Positions 1-8,832 of a DNA stretch of 64,000 nucleotides are shown here, in pieces (the stretch's first letter is position 1; the number at the start of each line of letters is the position of its first letter). The notes below the pieces were generated by a model. That model was not told where the DNA came from. It was given only the letters and a program-made list of their open reading frames with translations, and did not search any database. The stretch comes from an uncultured Bacteroidota bacterium (lineage in GTDB: Bacteria; Bacteroidota; Bacteroidia; JABEUT01): NCBI GenBank assembly GCA_903863935.1, contig CAIPDV010000042.1, positions 132,869 to 196,868 of the forward strand, in the 5' to 3' direction. The position numbers and the translations under genes are program-made.

Positions 1-531
1 TACACAGGAAATTTTTTATGGGCAAAAGCCCAGCTCGATATTCTCAGGTCGGCCACTACTAAGCTAATTGCCAATGACGCCATGTCGCTCTCATTGGTTG
101 TGGCTGATAATACGGTCGACTCGGCCAAGCAACCTGCATTGCTGCTTTTTGCGCATGTACAGTTATTGGATTTTCAAAATTATGAAGACAGTGTTTCCAT
201 TTTGCTTGACTCGGTTTACAACATCAGCGGAACCACAACACTGAAAGAAGAAGTATTTCTGATGCGCGCAGCACTGGCTGAAAAGAAAGGCGAATACCAA
301 AAAGCATTGGGAATTTATAATGATGAACAAACCGTTTATCCGGATGGAATGTTACCTGATAAAGCACTCTATCTTTCTGCTAAATTAGAGGATGAAAAAT
401 TACACGACCAGAAAAAAGCGGCAGAACTTTACAAACAGCTTATTTTAAAATATCCGGGCAGTTTTTATATAGAACAAACCCGCGAAAGGTACCGCCAGTT
501 GGTAAAAGACGACAGTCAGCCTGTGAATTAA
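1..531 (+). CDS. TPR-like repeat protein, C-terminal part (5' end outside window)
   Basis: The reading frame is open from base 1, so only the C-terminal ~176 residues are seen and the first visible ATG (82) is internal. The fragment is alpha-helical with tetratricopeptide-like periodicity: a segment around KKGEYQKALGIYNDE followed by DQKKAAELYKQLILKYPGS, the typical helix pair spacing and the Y-P-G/S turn of TPR/Sel1-like tandem repeats. Such proteins act as protein-protein scaffolds; which partner is unknown. It ends 15 bases before the next gene on the same strand, so the two may be co-transcribed. Family-level call only; no catalytic motif is visible. Confidence 0.7.
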   Translation, partial: YTGNFLWAKAQLDILRSATTKLIANDAMSLSLVVADNTVDSAKQPALLLFAHVQLLDFQNYEDSVSILLDSVYNISGTTTLKEEVFLMRAALAEKKGEYQKALGIYNDEQTVYPDGMLPDKALYLSAKLEDEKLHDQKKAAELYKQLILKYPGSFYIEQTRERYRQLVKDDSQPVN

Positions 532-546
532 TTTATAAATTTTGCC

Positions 547-1020
547 ATGCTAATTCGCAACTATTTACCATCCGATGATTTAAGGATACGGGAGATTTTG
601 ATAAGCAACATCCCTAATGGCTATTTTGTAATGGATGATATGAATATGCTGAATAATTGGCTCACTGCACAAAATAAAGGTGTGGTTGCTTACCCGCCTG
701 CTGTTGCCGATCACTTCTATGTTTTAGAAACCGACAAAATAATCGGGTGCGCGGGCTTTTATGTGATGGATGAAGAAAAGCGGGCACACTTTACCTGGGG
801 TATGGTAGATGGAAGTCTTCATAACAGCGGTTATGGAAAAACACTCTTTCAATATAGAGTTGACAAAGTGAAAGAACTGTATCCGGGCTTTAAAATAACC
901 CTTGGTACCAGTCAATACACTTACAAATATTTCGAAAAATTCGGCATGAAAGTAGAATCTATAACTCCAAATGGATTTGGAAATAATTACGACAGGTATT
1001 ATATGAGTTTGGAGGTTTAG
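547..1020 (+). CDS. GNAT-family N-acetyltransferase
   Basis: 157 residues, the usual size of a single-domain GNAT enzyme that transfers an acetyl group from acetyl-CoA to an amine. The N-terminus (MLIRNYLPSDDLRIREIL) has the typical first strand and helix; IIGCAGFYVMD and HFTWGMVDGSLHNSGYGKTL form the central strands and the acetyl-CoA-binding motif A, where Q/R-x-x-G-x-G/A appears as H-N-S-G-Y-G-K. TYKYFEKFGMK is the usual motif B (Y/F-x-x-x-G-F). The substrate cannot be told. It follows the TPR-like gene by 15 bases. An imperfect -7 box (AAATTTTG, 537-544) lies just before the ATG, so it may also have its own promoter. Confidence 0.8.
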   Translation: MLIRNYLPSDDLRIREILISNIPNGYFVMDDMNMLNNWLTAQNKGVVAYPPAVADHFYVLETDKIIGCAGFYVMDEEKRAHFTWGMVDGSLHNSGYGKTLFQYRVDKVKELYPGFKITLGTSQYTYKYFEKFGMKVESITPNGFGNNYDRYYMSLEV

Positions 1021-1427
1021 CCAGGTAGAATTTTTACTGCATTCTATATCTACAATATTACACTTTTTGATATAATATGAGTTTCGCAAAATAACTATGA
1101 ATAACCATGCAAAAACTATGGGAAATACTATAAAGTAACTATAAAACGGAGCCAAGTTCATTTTGTCAATACATTGAATTATAGTGACTTGTAATTTTAT
1201 TCTATAGTTAAATACTATAAAAACTATGCATATTAAGCAATAGTTAATTATATTTTTCTGCTGCGTACTAAGTTTTATTTTAACCTTTTTCATCTTGTTT
1301 CTCCCAATCCACTGCAAAGATATTACTCACGAAAGTTATTTTCTAAAAAGTCAATGACTTTGTTAATATTCAATTCGTTCCGGATTAAAATTATTTATAT
1401 ATTTGTATACTATTGTATCTTAATGGT
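1021..1427. other. Gene-free AT-rich intergenic region
   Basis: About 400 bases with no supportable gene. A minus-strand ORF crosses it, but most of its 3' half is antisense to the GNAT gene and its composition is that of AT-rich noise. The stretch 1090-1250 is rich in short ACTATAAA/CTATAGTT-like words in both orientations. The promoter of the PorP/SprF gene lies at its right end. Confidence 0.5.
1374..1405 (+). promoter_or_regulatory. Bacteroidota-type promoter of the PorP/SprF gene
   Basis: The -7 box TATATTTG (1398-1405) matches TAnnTTTG. A TTCG at 1374-1377, 20 bases upstream, is a one-mismatch -33 TTTG. The location favours ATG 1428 over the upstream TTG at 1413. Confidence 0.6.
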
Positions 1428-2432
1428 ATGAAAAAAACAATTCTCTCCTGTTTACTACTTCTGCTTCTATTAAGCATACGGTCTACCGCACAAGATGTGG
1501 CATTTTCTCAGCCTTATGCCAACCCACTATATCTAAATCCTGCATTTGCAGGAAGCGGAACAACCCAACGAATTGGATTGAATTACAGGAATGAATGGCC
1601 TGGCATGCCAACAAATGGTGTCACATACAACTTATCTTACGACCGGAACTTTATTGATTCCAATAATGGTATTGGGTTTTTGGTTAATGTTGAAAAATCT
1701 TCGTTTACCGGGCCCTATATTGAACCCAACCAGGCTCTCACAACTACGAATATCAGCCTTATTTACGCCCATCAATTTCATATAAAATCGATTACACTAA
1801 GTGCAGGGGTGCAGGCAACCTATCTTAACTTAAGTATAGACCAGAGTAAACTTGTTTATCCGGATTGGACTTGTAATCATTGGTGGGATTGGGGAGAGGA
1901 ATTACTTCGAACACAAATACTACTACCTGATTTTTCAGCCGGATTATTAGGGTATTGGAAAAATTATTTTGCGGGGTTCACAGTTGCACATCCCACCCAA
2001 CCAAATGAATCATTCTATCAAGATCCTAGCATTATTTTACAAACCAAATATACATTCAATGTTGGCGCAATGATTCATATCCACACCGTAACACTTACCC
2101 CTACTTTATTTTTTAAAAATCAAGGAACTTTCCACGAACAAATTGTAGAAGTTACCCTAGCCATGCGGCACATAATCTCCGGAGTAGGATTCAGCTTTCA
2201 GGAAACACCTGACTATACAATGCAAATGGGTTCTTCAAACCCTTTAGAATCGATATCAATTACCGTTGGTTACTGTGGTAAATTATTTCGAATAGGTTAT
2301 AGTTATTATACTGACCTTTCAAAACTTACACTTGCAACCGCAGGAACACATGAAGGTTCACTGACTTTCTTGGTACCCTATTCAAAAACCCTGCGTAAAA
2401 AGATAAACGGGTTAACTATTCCGGCTTTCTGA
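1428..2432 (+). CDS. PorP/SprF family type IX secretion system membrane protein
   Basis: 334 residues with a clear signal peptide (MKKTILSCLLLLLLLSIRST) cut near TAQ-D. The mature N-terminus shows the family hallmark: FSQPYANPLYLNPAFAG, followed by RIGLNYRNEWP. The rest is a series of amphipathic strands expected for an outer-membrane beta-barrel. Family members work with SprE/PorK-N-L-M type components in gliding and T9SS export, or accompany individual adhesin cargo as dedicated accessory proteins; the PorK/L/M/N genes are not in this window, so this is more likely a stand-alone paralogue. ATG 1428 is chosen because a TTG at 1413 would sit almost at the predicted transcription start and the signal peptide begins at 1428. 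Confidence 0.88.
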   Translation: MKKTILSCLLLLLLLSIRSTAQDVAFSQPYANPLYLNPAFAGSGTTQRIGLNYRNEWPGMPTNGVTYNLSYDRNFIDSNNGIGFLVNVEKSSFTGPYIEPNQALTTTNISLIYAHQFHIKSITLSAGVQATYLNLSIDQSKLVYPDWTCNHWWDWGEELLRTQILLPDFSAGLLGYWKNYFAGFTVAHPTQPNESFYQDPSIILQTKYTFNVGAMIHIHTVTLTPTLFFKNQGTFHEQIVEVTLAMRHIISGVGFSFQETPDYTMQMGSSNPLESISITVGYCGKLFRIGYSYYTDLSKLTLATAGTHEGSLTFLVPYSKTLRKKINGLTIPAF

Positions 2433-2463
2433 CAAAAATATTTCCACTTAATCTTGTTCAGGT

Positions 2464-3582
2464 ATGATGCAAAAAAGAATTTTCATATTATTAAACCTGA
2501 TTATTCTAATTGCTGTTAAGGGGTTCACCCAAAAGTCAAATTCCGGATTTCAGCATGTGGTTGATTCGATAATACGCCAGATAGGTACAAGCAATGAAGG
2601 TAATTATCCTGACTCCACCAAACCTCAATATGAAGCTATACACAGTGGTTTTTATAATGAGAAACTGGATGCAGTTTCCAGCGAAGACCAACTTATTAAA
2701 TTGATGGACAATCCCCATCCTGTAATTAAATGTTATGCTTTTAGTTGCCTGGCAAACAGGCACAGCAAACACCTGATGGAGGTTTTAAATAAACAACTTA
2801 AAAGTAAAGATCTTGTATTTTATTTATGGGCGGATATTGTGGAACTTAGGCCCTTACCGGACATATTAATTCAGCGGGTTACAAGTTTTTGTAACAAAGC
2901 ATGTAAAGATCCTGTTACCAAAATGTCATTTACTGTGAAGGTACCATGTAAGGATAAGGAAGGGTCATTAACTAACGCTGAGGTTCATAAATTAGATTCA
3001 GTTTTGATATATACCGATGGGGTTGACTCAGAAGCCAGAAGCATAGCACTTATCTCTTATTCTCCCAAGGAAAAGGATTATCAGAGAATTCGGCACCTGG
3101 TGGTGGATGAAAACATTTACGATGCACTACCTGCACTGGCCAGGTTTAAAAAACCCGGGGATAAAGAACTAATTAAAAAAAACCTTAACGGTAAGAATGG
3201 CTTGGTTTTTGCTGCTGCCGCAGTTAAAGAGTTTCCCGACCAAAGTTTTTATCCGTTAATATTAAATCTTATTAAGAAAGAGACAAATGAAGATACCTAT
3301 GACGGAGATGTACTCTTGTTGCGGGAACTTATGGTTGCCTTAACGGAATATCCTACGGAAGAAACTCTTTCATTATACACAAAGTTGATTTCCTTACAAA
3401 TAAATGAACCAATGGGCGATTTTATTCTTACAGCAATAACATTGCACGCACATAAAATTTTTGAACCCTTGAAAAAAAAGATCCATTCGATTGATGGGCC
3501 CTGGTTGGGAGAGGATGTTCTGGATTCCTATGAAATGCATTCTACAACCGGAGGTCCTCCTTGTCCCTGCCTGAAAAATTAA
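2464..3582 (+). CDS. Exported protein of unknown function, helical repeat type
   Basis: 372 residues, not recognised. The first 22 residues (MMQKRIFILLNLIILIAVKG) form a signal peptide; the second ATG at 2467 would serve equally well. The body is alpha-helical with repeated helix-turn-helix units such as NPHPVIKCYAFSCLANR and IYDALPALARFKKPGDKEL, which resemble HEAT/armadillo repeats, but I cannot assign a family. The C-terminus has a small Cys-Pro cluster (GGPPCPCLKN). It follows the PorP/SprF gene by 31 bases on the same strand; a one-mismatch -7 box (TAATCTTG, 2449-2456) sits just before it. Confidence 0.65.
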   Translation: MMQKRIFILLNLIILIAVKGFTQKSNSGFQHVVDSIIRQIGTSNEGNYPDSTKPQYEAIHSGFYNEKLDAVSSEDQLIKLMDNPHPVIKCYAFSCLANRHSKHLMEVLNKQLKSKDLVFYLWADIVELRPLPDILIQRVTSFCNKACKDPVTKMSFTVKVPCKDKEGSLTNAEVHKLDSVLIYTDGVDSEARSIALISYSPKEKDYQRIRHLVVDENIYDALPALARFKKPGDKELIKKNLNGKNGLVFAAAAVKEFPDQSFYPLILNLIKKETNEDTYDGDVLLLRELMVALTEYPTEETLSLYTKLISLQINEPMGDFILTAITLHAHKIFEPLKKKIHSIDGPWLGEDVLDSYEMHSTTGGPPCPCLKN

Positions 3583-3622
3583 CCATTTTTCGGGCTGAAT
3601 TTCGTCCTTTCCCCAAACACCC

Positions 3623-3630
3623 TACCTTTG
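3623..3630 (+). promoter_or_regulatory. -7 promoter box of the PlsC-type gene
   Basis: TACCTTTG matches TAnnTTTG; TTCG at 3601-3604 is a possible weak -33 element 18 bases upstream. Its position shows that starts upstream of ~3640 are unlikely. Confidence 0.5.
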
Positions 3631-3686
3631 CAATAATTTTTGGAAAAGCCTTGAAAAAAGACACGAACATATTTGTACAGTTCTTA

Positions 3687-4415
3687 ATGACCTTGTTTGG
3701 CTTGTATGCCCTCACAATAATGATTCTTTCTTTCTTTGTTGTGATGCCTTGTTATGTGGTTATTTTTTCCTTTATGCCGAAGAGCAAGGCTCCATTCCAG
3801 GCACATAAGATATCGAGGTTTTGGGCGAAGCTATTATTCACATGCTTCTTTATAAAGGTTGATATTAAAGGCATGGAATTTATTAAACCGGATATGGCCT
3901 ATGTGTTTGTTTGCAACCATCGCTCGCAAATGGATATCCCATTATTTGCCAGAGCAAGTATAAATACGTTTCGTTTTCTAGCCAAAATCGAGGTTACTAA
4001 AATTCCGTTAATAGGGTATGTTGTGAAACGTTTATATATTACTGTAGACCGCAAAAGTAAAGACGACAGAGCTAAGAGCTTCATTAAAATGCAGGATTCC
4101 TTATTGAAAGAAAAAATTTCAGTTGTTATTTTTCCCGAAGGGACGAGAAACCGCACTAAAGAAACCCTTATTGACTTTAAAGACGGAGCCTTCCGACTTG
4201 CTATTGAAACTAAGTTACCAGTTGCAGTGCTTACCATTCTCAACTCAGGCGAGTTTTCACCTGCACATAAATTCATGCAATTGAAACCCGGCACTATTAA
4301 AGCCATTTGGACGGAACCCATTCCAACCGATAAAATGACCATGCATGATTTGCCTAAATTGAAAGAAGAGGTTAGGCAGAGGTTGCTGGAGGTGCTTAGA
4401 GCCCCAAACCCCTAA
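3687..4415 (+). CDS. 1-acyl-sn-glycerol-3-phosphate acyltransferase (PlsC family)
   Basis: Transfers a fatty acyl chain to lysophosphatidic acid in membrane phospholipid synthesis. From ATG 3687 it has 242 residues, the usual size. A hydrophobic N-terminal segment (LYALTIMILSFFVVMPCYVV) anchors it to the inner membrane. The acyltransferase motifs are intact: NHRSQMD (NHxxxxD, Asn77-His78) and FPEGTRNR. An in-frame TTG at 3651 (starting LKKDTNIFVQF) is an alternative start; the promoter at 3623-3630 excludes longer forms. The last residues A-P-N-P and the stop codon are supplied by a dispersed palindromic repeat that begins at 4402, so the natural end of the gene has been replaced or extended by it. 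Confidence 0.88.
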   Translation: MTLFGLYALTIMILSFFVVMPCYVVIFSFMPKSKAPFQAHKISRFWAKLLFTCFFIKVDIKGMEFIKPDMAYVFVCNHRSQMDIPLFARASINTFRFLAKIEVTKIPLIGYVVKRLYITVDRKSKDDRAKSFIKMQDSLLKEKISVVIFPEGTRNRTKETLIDFKDGAFRLAIETKLPVAVLTILNSGEFSPAHKFMQLKPGTIKAIWTEPIPTDKMTMHDLPKLKEEVRQRLLEVLRAPNP

Positions 4416-4461
4416 AGGGGCTTTGAATAATGCTATTCAAAGCCCCTTTAGGGGTTTGGGG
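4402..4461. repeat. Perfect 28-bp inverted repeat (palindromic repeat family A)
   Basis: Arms at 4402-4429 and 4434-4461 are perfect reverse complements with a 4-base loop (ATGC). Each arm contains CCCCAAACCCCTAAAGGGG, itself partly palindromic. Shorter copies occur inside bshC (15192-15210) and at the end of rimO (15711-15731). No T-tract follows, so it is not a classical terminator. The left arm supplies the end of the PlsC-type gene. Confidence 0.9.
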
Positions 4462-4535
4462 TAAAAAACAAATTATCCCCGAATTACGTTAATAAAATTT
4501 AACATAGTGGCTGTAACTCGCGCCCAAATTTGAAG

Positions 4536-4543
4536 TATATTTG
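4536..4543 (+). promoter_or_regulatory. -7 promoter box of the DUF4175-type operon
   Basis: TATATTTG, perfect TAnnTTTG, ends 11 bases before the ATG at 4555, implying a very short leader. Confidence 0.55.
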
Positions 4544-4554
4544 ATGGTTATAGG

Positions 4555-7500
4555 ATGACAGCCTCATATCGCATATTGCTGAACAAGTTAGACGAGTTTA
4601 TACGCAAGTATTATAAAAACCAACTCGTAAGGGGTATTTTGTACACCCTTGCCCTTGGCTTGTCTTTTTATATGGCCCTTGTGGTTGTTGAGTACTATGG
4701 CGATTTTGGAATTCCACTTCGCACCGTATTGTTCTACACTTTCGCTGCCGGAATAGTATTTATCCTCACTAAGTTTATAGCCATACCGCTTTTCAAACTA
4801 TACCGTATTGGCGAGGTGTTAAGCTATGAAGATGCCGCTCAAATAATAGGCAAGCACTTTACCGAAGTTCAGGATAAACTCCTGAATGTGCTTCAGCTAA
4901 ATAAACAAATGACGGAATTTGGAACAGTAGCCTTACTTGAAGCAGGTATTGAACAAAAAATACGCGAAATAAAACCAATACAGTTCCCTGTTGCCATTGA
5001 TACTTCCCGCAACCGCAAAATAATTCCGTATGTTGTAATTCCAATTCTAACCATTGTATTGGTTTGGTTTATTGTGCCATCGTTACTCAGGCAAGGAACC
5101 AAACAGCTTATTCAATACAATACCTATTTCCCGAAGGAAGCACCGTTTGAATTTGTCATTGAGAATAACAATCTGCAAGGCATACAGCAAAAGGATTTCA
5201 CACTTAAATTAAAGATAAAAGGGAACCAGCTTCCACAGGATGTTTATATCCAATATGAAGGAAGTACTTTTAAAATGGAAAAAGGAAGCAATGTTGCTTT
5301 TGGTTATACCTTCCGGAATTTGCAACACGATGAAACCTTCACATTTAAGGCCGCAGGCTACGATTCGAAGGAATATAAATTGGTTGCTTTGCCCGAGCCC
5401 CAATTGGTTGGGTTTGACATTAAACTCCACTACCCTGCTTATCTGAATAAAAAAGACGAATCGCTGCACAACACCGGTGACCTTTCTATCCCCCAAGGAA
5501 CAGTAGTACAATGGAATTTTAATACAAATAACACCGATAACCTTCAACTCAAATTCACCGATTCGAACAACACCCTGAAACCTTTGGCGAAGGATGCCTA
5601 CGCTTACACGCGAAGATTTTTACAGAGTGCAAACTATTCGGTTTCTACATCAAATAAATATTTCAACAATCACGATTCGGTAAAATATGTGATACAGGTT
5701 ATACCGGATTTATTTCCATCGATACAGGTGGAACAAAAACAAGATTCTGCCTCAGCCAAACGACTTTACTTCAATGGCAATATTAAGGATGATTACGGGT
5801 TTACACGATTAACTTTTATATATCGCATTTACAATCCTGACGATTCCACCCAAAAAGGTGAAACCCACAGAACTGAAATGAACATTGCGAAGAATATTAT
5901 TCAGCAGCCATTTTATTATTACTGGGATATGGACACACTGCAGCTTGCCCCGGGCCAGCAAATGGAATATTATTTTGAAGTATGGGATAATGATGGTGTG
6001 AATGGGGCCAAGTCAACACGAACAAACCCCATGTTTTTCAAAGTTCCGAACAGGGAGGAAATTGTTAAGAATACAGAAGAAAACAACACCAAGGTTCAGA
6101 ATGACATTAGTAAAACGGTGCAGCAGGCTTACATGGTGCAGAGCCAGATGGAACAGGAACGCGCTGATCTCATCAACAAAGACAATATGAACTGGGCGGA
6201 TAAAAAGAAGGTGGATAACTTACTGCAACAACAACTGGAACTACAGAAAAAGGCCGAAGAAATTGCAAAGAAAAACAAAGAAAACAATAAGAAACAATGG
6301 GATTTTCAGAAGAAAGATTCGGACATGATTGCCAAGCAGGATGAACTGCAAAAGCTATTTGATAAACTGGCTAACGACAGCATAAAAAAGAAACTGGAAG
6401 AATTGCAGAAGATGATGGATAAAATGAACAAAGACCAGGTTCAGCAACAATTGGAAAAACTTACAGCCGATAACCAGGATTTCAAAAAAGAATTGGAACG
6501 AACATTGGAATTATTCAAACGGCTCGACTTTGAACAACAACTGAAAGCGAATCAATCAACGCTTGATTCACTTGCTCAAAAACAGGAACAGCTAAGTAAA
6601 GATTCTAAAAATAAAACCGGTACCGCCGAAGAACAGCAGAAAAAGCAAGACGCTTTAAATAAAGAGTTTCAGGATGTGAGCAAAAATCTTGAAGAATTAG
6701 AAAAGAAAAATAGCGAACTGGAAGCTCCTACAGGGTATAAAAATCCAAAGGAAGATTCGAAGGAAGTGCAGCAGGAGCAACAGAACAGCAGTCAGCAGTT
6801 ATCTAAAAATAATCCGAGCAAAGCTTCGCCATCCCAACACAATGCTTCAAAAGGGATGCAAAAAATGGCAGACCAGTTGGGCAGTATGGCCGCATCTATG
6901 GAAACAGAATCGGAAACGGTGGATGAAGCCACCTTACGTAATATTTTAAATAATCTTGTCAACTTGTCATTTGCACAGGAAGGTTTGATGAATACAGTCA
7001 CATCTTCGGGCCAGAATAATATGCAATATGCCGATATAGCCCATAAGCAAAAGCAATTGCAGGATAATGCTACAACCATAGGAGATAGCCTATATGCTCT
7101 TAGTAAAAAGAGCACGAAAATTCAGGCAATTGTGAACCAGGAAATGGATAAGATAAGTCACAATATGACAGAAGCAGTAGACCAGCTTGAAAAACGCCAG
7201 GCCCCGCAAGCCGCATCCAGGCAGCAATATGCAATGACCTCCATTAATAATCTGGCATTAATGCTAAGTGAAGCACTATCGCAGATGCAACAAGAGGCTG
7301 CCGCAAAAAACCATTCTCCCGGTGCAGGTAGCTGCAACAAACCAGGAGGTATGGGCAGCAAGCCCAGCATGGCGCAGTTAAGTAAAATGCAGGAGCAACT
7401 TTCCAAGCAATTGGATGCCATGAAAAATGCTATGAAAGGTGGTAAAAGCCCCGGAGGTAAAACCGGAAAGCAGCAAGGTGGAAAGCAAAATGGAGGAAAA

Positions 7501-7926
7501 GAAGGCAACAGCGAACAACTGGCAAAAATGGCTGCTGAACAACAATACATAAAAGAACAAATGCAGCAGGCCGATGAAATGATGAACAATGGTAAACAAG
7601 GTTCGGGGGAATTAGGTAATATTGCTCAGGATATGAACAAAAATCAGGAAGATATTATTAATGGCCAGATAACCGATGCCACACTGCAACGCCAGCAACA
7701 GATCATCAAGCAGTTACTGGAATATGAGAAGGCAAAACAGACCAAGGGGCAAAGCCCTGATTTTGAATTGCATGTGGCAAAAAAGCAATTTTTTGGTAAC
7801 CCGAATCCTTTTTTAGAGTATAATAGCCAGAAAAATAAGCAAGACGAATTGTTAAAGACAGTACCTCCCGACCTCAATTCATTTTACAGAGATAAGGTTA
7901 ATCAATATTTTAATTCATTCCAGTAA
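4555..7926 (+). CDS. DUF4175-type membrane protein with long coiled coil
   Basis: 1123 residues, matching the large Bacteroidota DUF4175 family, whose function is not established. Order of parts: two membrane helices near residues 24-47 and 55-80, a third near 156-178 (VVIPILTIVLVWFIVPSLL), a beta-rich, probably periplasmic Ig-like region to about 490, then a long charged coiled coil (about 510-720; KKLEELQKMMDKMNKDQVQQQ-like heptads), a Ser/Gln/Lys-rich linker, more helices, and a Gly/Lys-rich low-complexity stretch near 955-990 (KGGKSPGGKTGKQQGGK). The stop overlaps the next start (TAATG), so translation of the RsbW-like ATPase is probably coupled. The topology suggests an envelope scaffold, by inference only. 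Confidence 0.82.
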   Translation: MTASYRILLNKLDEFIRKYYKNQLVRGILYTLALGLSFYMALVVVEYYGDFGIPLRTVLFYTFAAGIVFILTKFIAIPLFKLYRIGEVLSYEDAAQIIGKHFTEVQDKLLNVLQLNKQMTEFGTVALLEAGIEQKIREIKPIQFPVAIDTSRNRKIIPYVVIPILTIVLVWFIVPSLLRQGTKQLIQYNTYFPKEAPFEFVIENNNLQGIQQKDFTLKLKIKGNQLPQDVYIQYEGSTFKMEKGSNVAFGYTFRNLQHDETFTFKAAGYDSKEYKLVALPEPQLVGFDIKLHYPAYLNKKDESLHNTGDLSIPQGTVVQWNFNTNNTDNLQLKFTDSNNTLKPLAKDAYAYTRRFLQSANYSVSTSNKYFNNHDSVKYVIQVIPDLFPSIQVEQKQDSASAKRLYFNGNIKDDYGFTRLTFIYRIYNPDDSTQKGETHRTEMNIAKNIIQQPFYYYWDMDTLQLAPGQQMEYYFEVWDNDGVNGAKSTRTNPMFFKVPNREEIVKNTEENNTKVQNDISKTVQQAYMVQSQMEQERADLINKDNMNWADKKKVDNLLQQQLELQKKAEEIAKKNKENNKKQWDFQKKDSDMIAKQDELQKLFDKLANDSIKKKLEELQKMMDKMNKDQVQQQLEKLTADNQDFKKELERTLELFKRLDFEQQLKANQSTLDSLAQKQEQLSKDSKNKTGTAEEQQKKQDALNKEFQDVSKNLEELEKKNSELEAPTGYKNPKEDSKEVQQEQQNSSQQLSKNNPSKASPSQHNASKGMQKMADQLGSMAASMETESETVDEATLRNILNNLVNLSFAQEGLMNTVTSSGQNNMQYADIAHKQKQLQDNATTIGDSLYALSKKSTKIQAIVNQEMDKISHNMTEAVDQLEKRQAPQAASRQQYAMTSINNLALMLSEALSQMQQEAAAKNHSPGAGSCNKPGGMGSKPSMAQLSKMQEQLSKQLDAMKNAMKGGKSPGGKTGKQQGGKQNGGKEGNSEQLAKMAAEQQYIKEQMQQADEMMNNGKQGSGELGNIAQDMNKNQEDIINGQITDATLQRQQQIIKQLLEYEKAKQTKGQSPDFELHVAKKQFFGNPNPFLEYNSQKNKQDELLKTVPPDLNSFYRDKVNQYFNSFQ

Positions 7927-8369
7927 TGACAAATACTACTACCAGCAAGCCAAGCAGCCCGGCAAATCACCAACAGTTGGAACTTCCTTCATCCATGGAG
8001 GCATTACACATCATGGAAAAACTGATTGAAACTATTTGCTCTACCTATAAATTGAGTGAGGACCATTATGGCAATGTTCTTGTTGGGGTAACCGAAGCTG
8101 TGAACAATGCCATTTATCACGGTAATAAATCCGATCCGAATAAAAAAGTACACGTTGGTTTTGAAACTACTCCGGATAAATTAACTTTTTCTGTTACCGA
8201 CGAAGGCCCGGGATTTGATTTCAATAATCTGCCTGACCCTACAGACCCTGAAAATCTTGAAAAGCCAAGCGGCCGTGGAATATTTCTTATGAAACACTTG
8301 GCAGATAGTGTTTCCTTCACCGATAACGGACGCAGTGTTTCGCTTAGCTTTAATATGTTAGCCAATTAA
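7926..8369 (+). CDS. RsbW-like anti-sigma factor type ATP-binding protein (HATPase_c)
   Basis: 147 residues forming one GHKL ATPase domain. The N box is EAVNNAIYHGNK, the G1 box DEGPGFD and the G2 region GRGIFLMKHLAD, all intact, which is the arrangement of RsbW/SpoIIAB anti-sigma kinases rather than full histidine kinases (no phospho-acceptor domain). Members bind ATP and phosphorylate an anti-anti-sigma (STAS) partner or sequester a sigma factor; neither partner is encoded in this window. Start ATG overlaps the upstream stop by one base, and ybeY starts 8 bases downstream, so it sits in the middle of an operon. Confidence 0.88.
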   Translation: MTNTTTSKPSSPANHQQLELPSSMEALHIMEKLIETICSTYKLSEDHYGNVLVGVTEAVNNAIYHGNKSDPNKKVHVGFETTPDKLTFSVTDEGPGFDFNNLPDPTDPENLEKPSGRGIFLMKHLADSVSFTDNGRSVSLSFNMLAN

Positions 8370-8377
8370 TTATTGCG

Positions 8378-8803
8378 GTGTCTTCCTCTGCAATTACTTT
8401 CCGTGTTGAAAGCCTTGATTTTACATTAGAAAAAGAAAACAAGGTTAAAAACTGGATTCGGAAAATTGCGAAACAGGAAGGTAAAAAAACGGGAACAATT
8501 TCCTATGTTTTTTGTTCCGATGACTACCTTCTAGCCATTAACAAACAATTCCTCAATCACGATTTCTATACCGATATAATCACCTTTGATTATTCAGAAA
8601 AACTGAAAATTGAAGGCGAACTATTTATAAGTATTGATAGGGTAAAAGACAATGCAAAAACCTTCAAACAGCCATTTGAAAAGGAATTGATGCGGACTAT
8701 TATACATGGGGTATTACATCTTTGTGGATACAAAGACAAGTCGCCAGCCGACGAAAAAAAGATGCGGTTAAAAGAAAATGAAGCGTTGAAATTGCTTGAT
8801 TAA
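8378..8803 (+). CDS. ybeY: Endoribonuclease YbeY (16S rRNA maturation)
   Basis: 141 residues; a metal-dependent RNase needed for 16S rRNA 3' maturation and ribosome quality control. The family signature is near the C-terminus: IIHGVLHLCGYKDKSPAD. The first two metal-ligand His residues (HGVLH) are present, while the third ligand of the textbook HxxxHxxxxxH motif is Asp, a form I recall from other Bacteroidota. GTG 8378 is the only sensible start, 8 bases after the ATPase gene stop. Confidence 0.93.
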   Translation: MSSSAITFRVESLDFTLEKENKVKNWIRKIAKQEGKKTGTISYVFCSDDYLLAINKQFLNHDFYTDIITFDYSEKLKIEGELFISIDRVKDNAKTFKQPFEKELMRTIIHGVLHLCGYKDKSPADEKKMRLKENEALKLLD

Positions 8804-8832
8804 CTTTCCCCTATTTATTACCTGCATGTTTA

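Noticed and set aside
724-1317. 197-residue minus-strand ORF with hydrophobic segments
   Set aside because: Its 3' half is antisense to the GNAT gene and its 5' half is AT-rich; no promoter box or family similarity.
4402-4461. Ordinary Rho-independent terminator
   Set aside because: The 28-bp perfect palindrome has no following T-run on the plus strand and shares its sequence with copies inside coding regions.
8117-8365. Minus-strand ORF inside the RsbW-like gene
   Set aside because: Antisense shadow; the plus-strand reading has full GHKL motifs.
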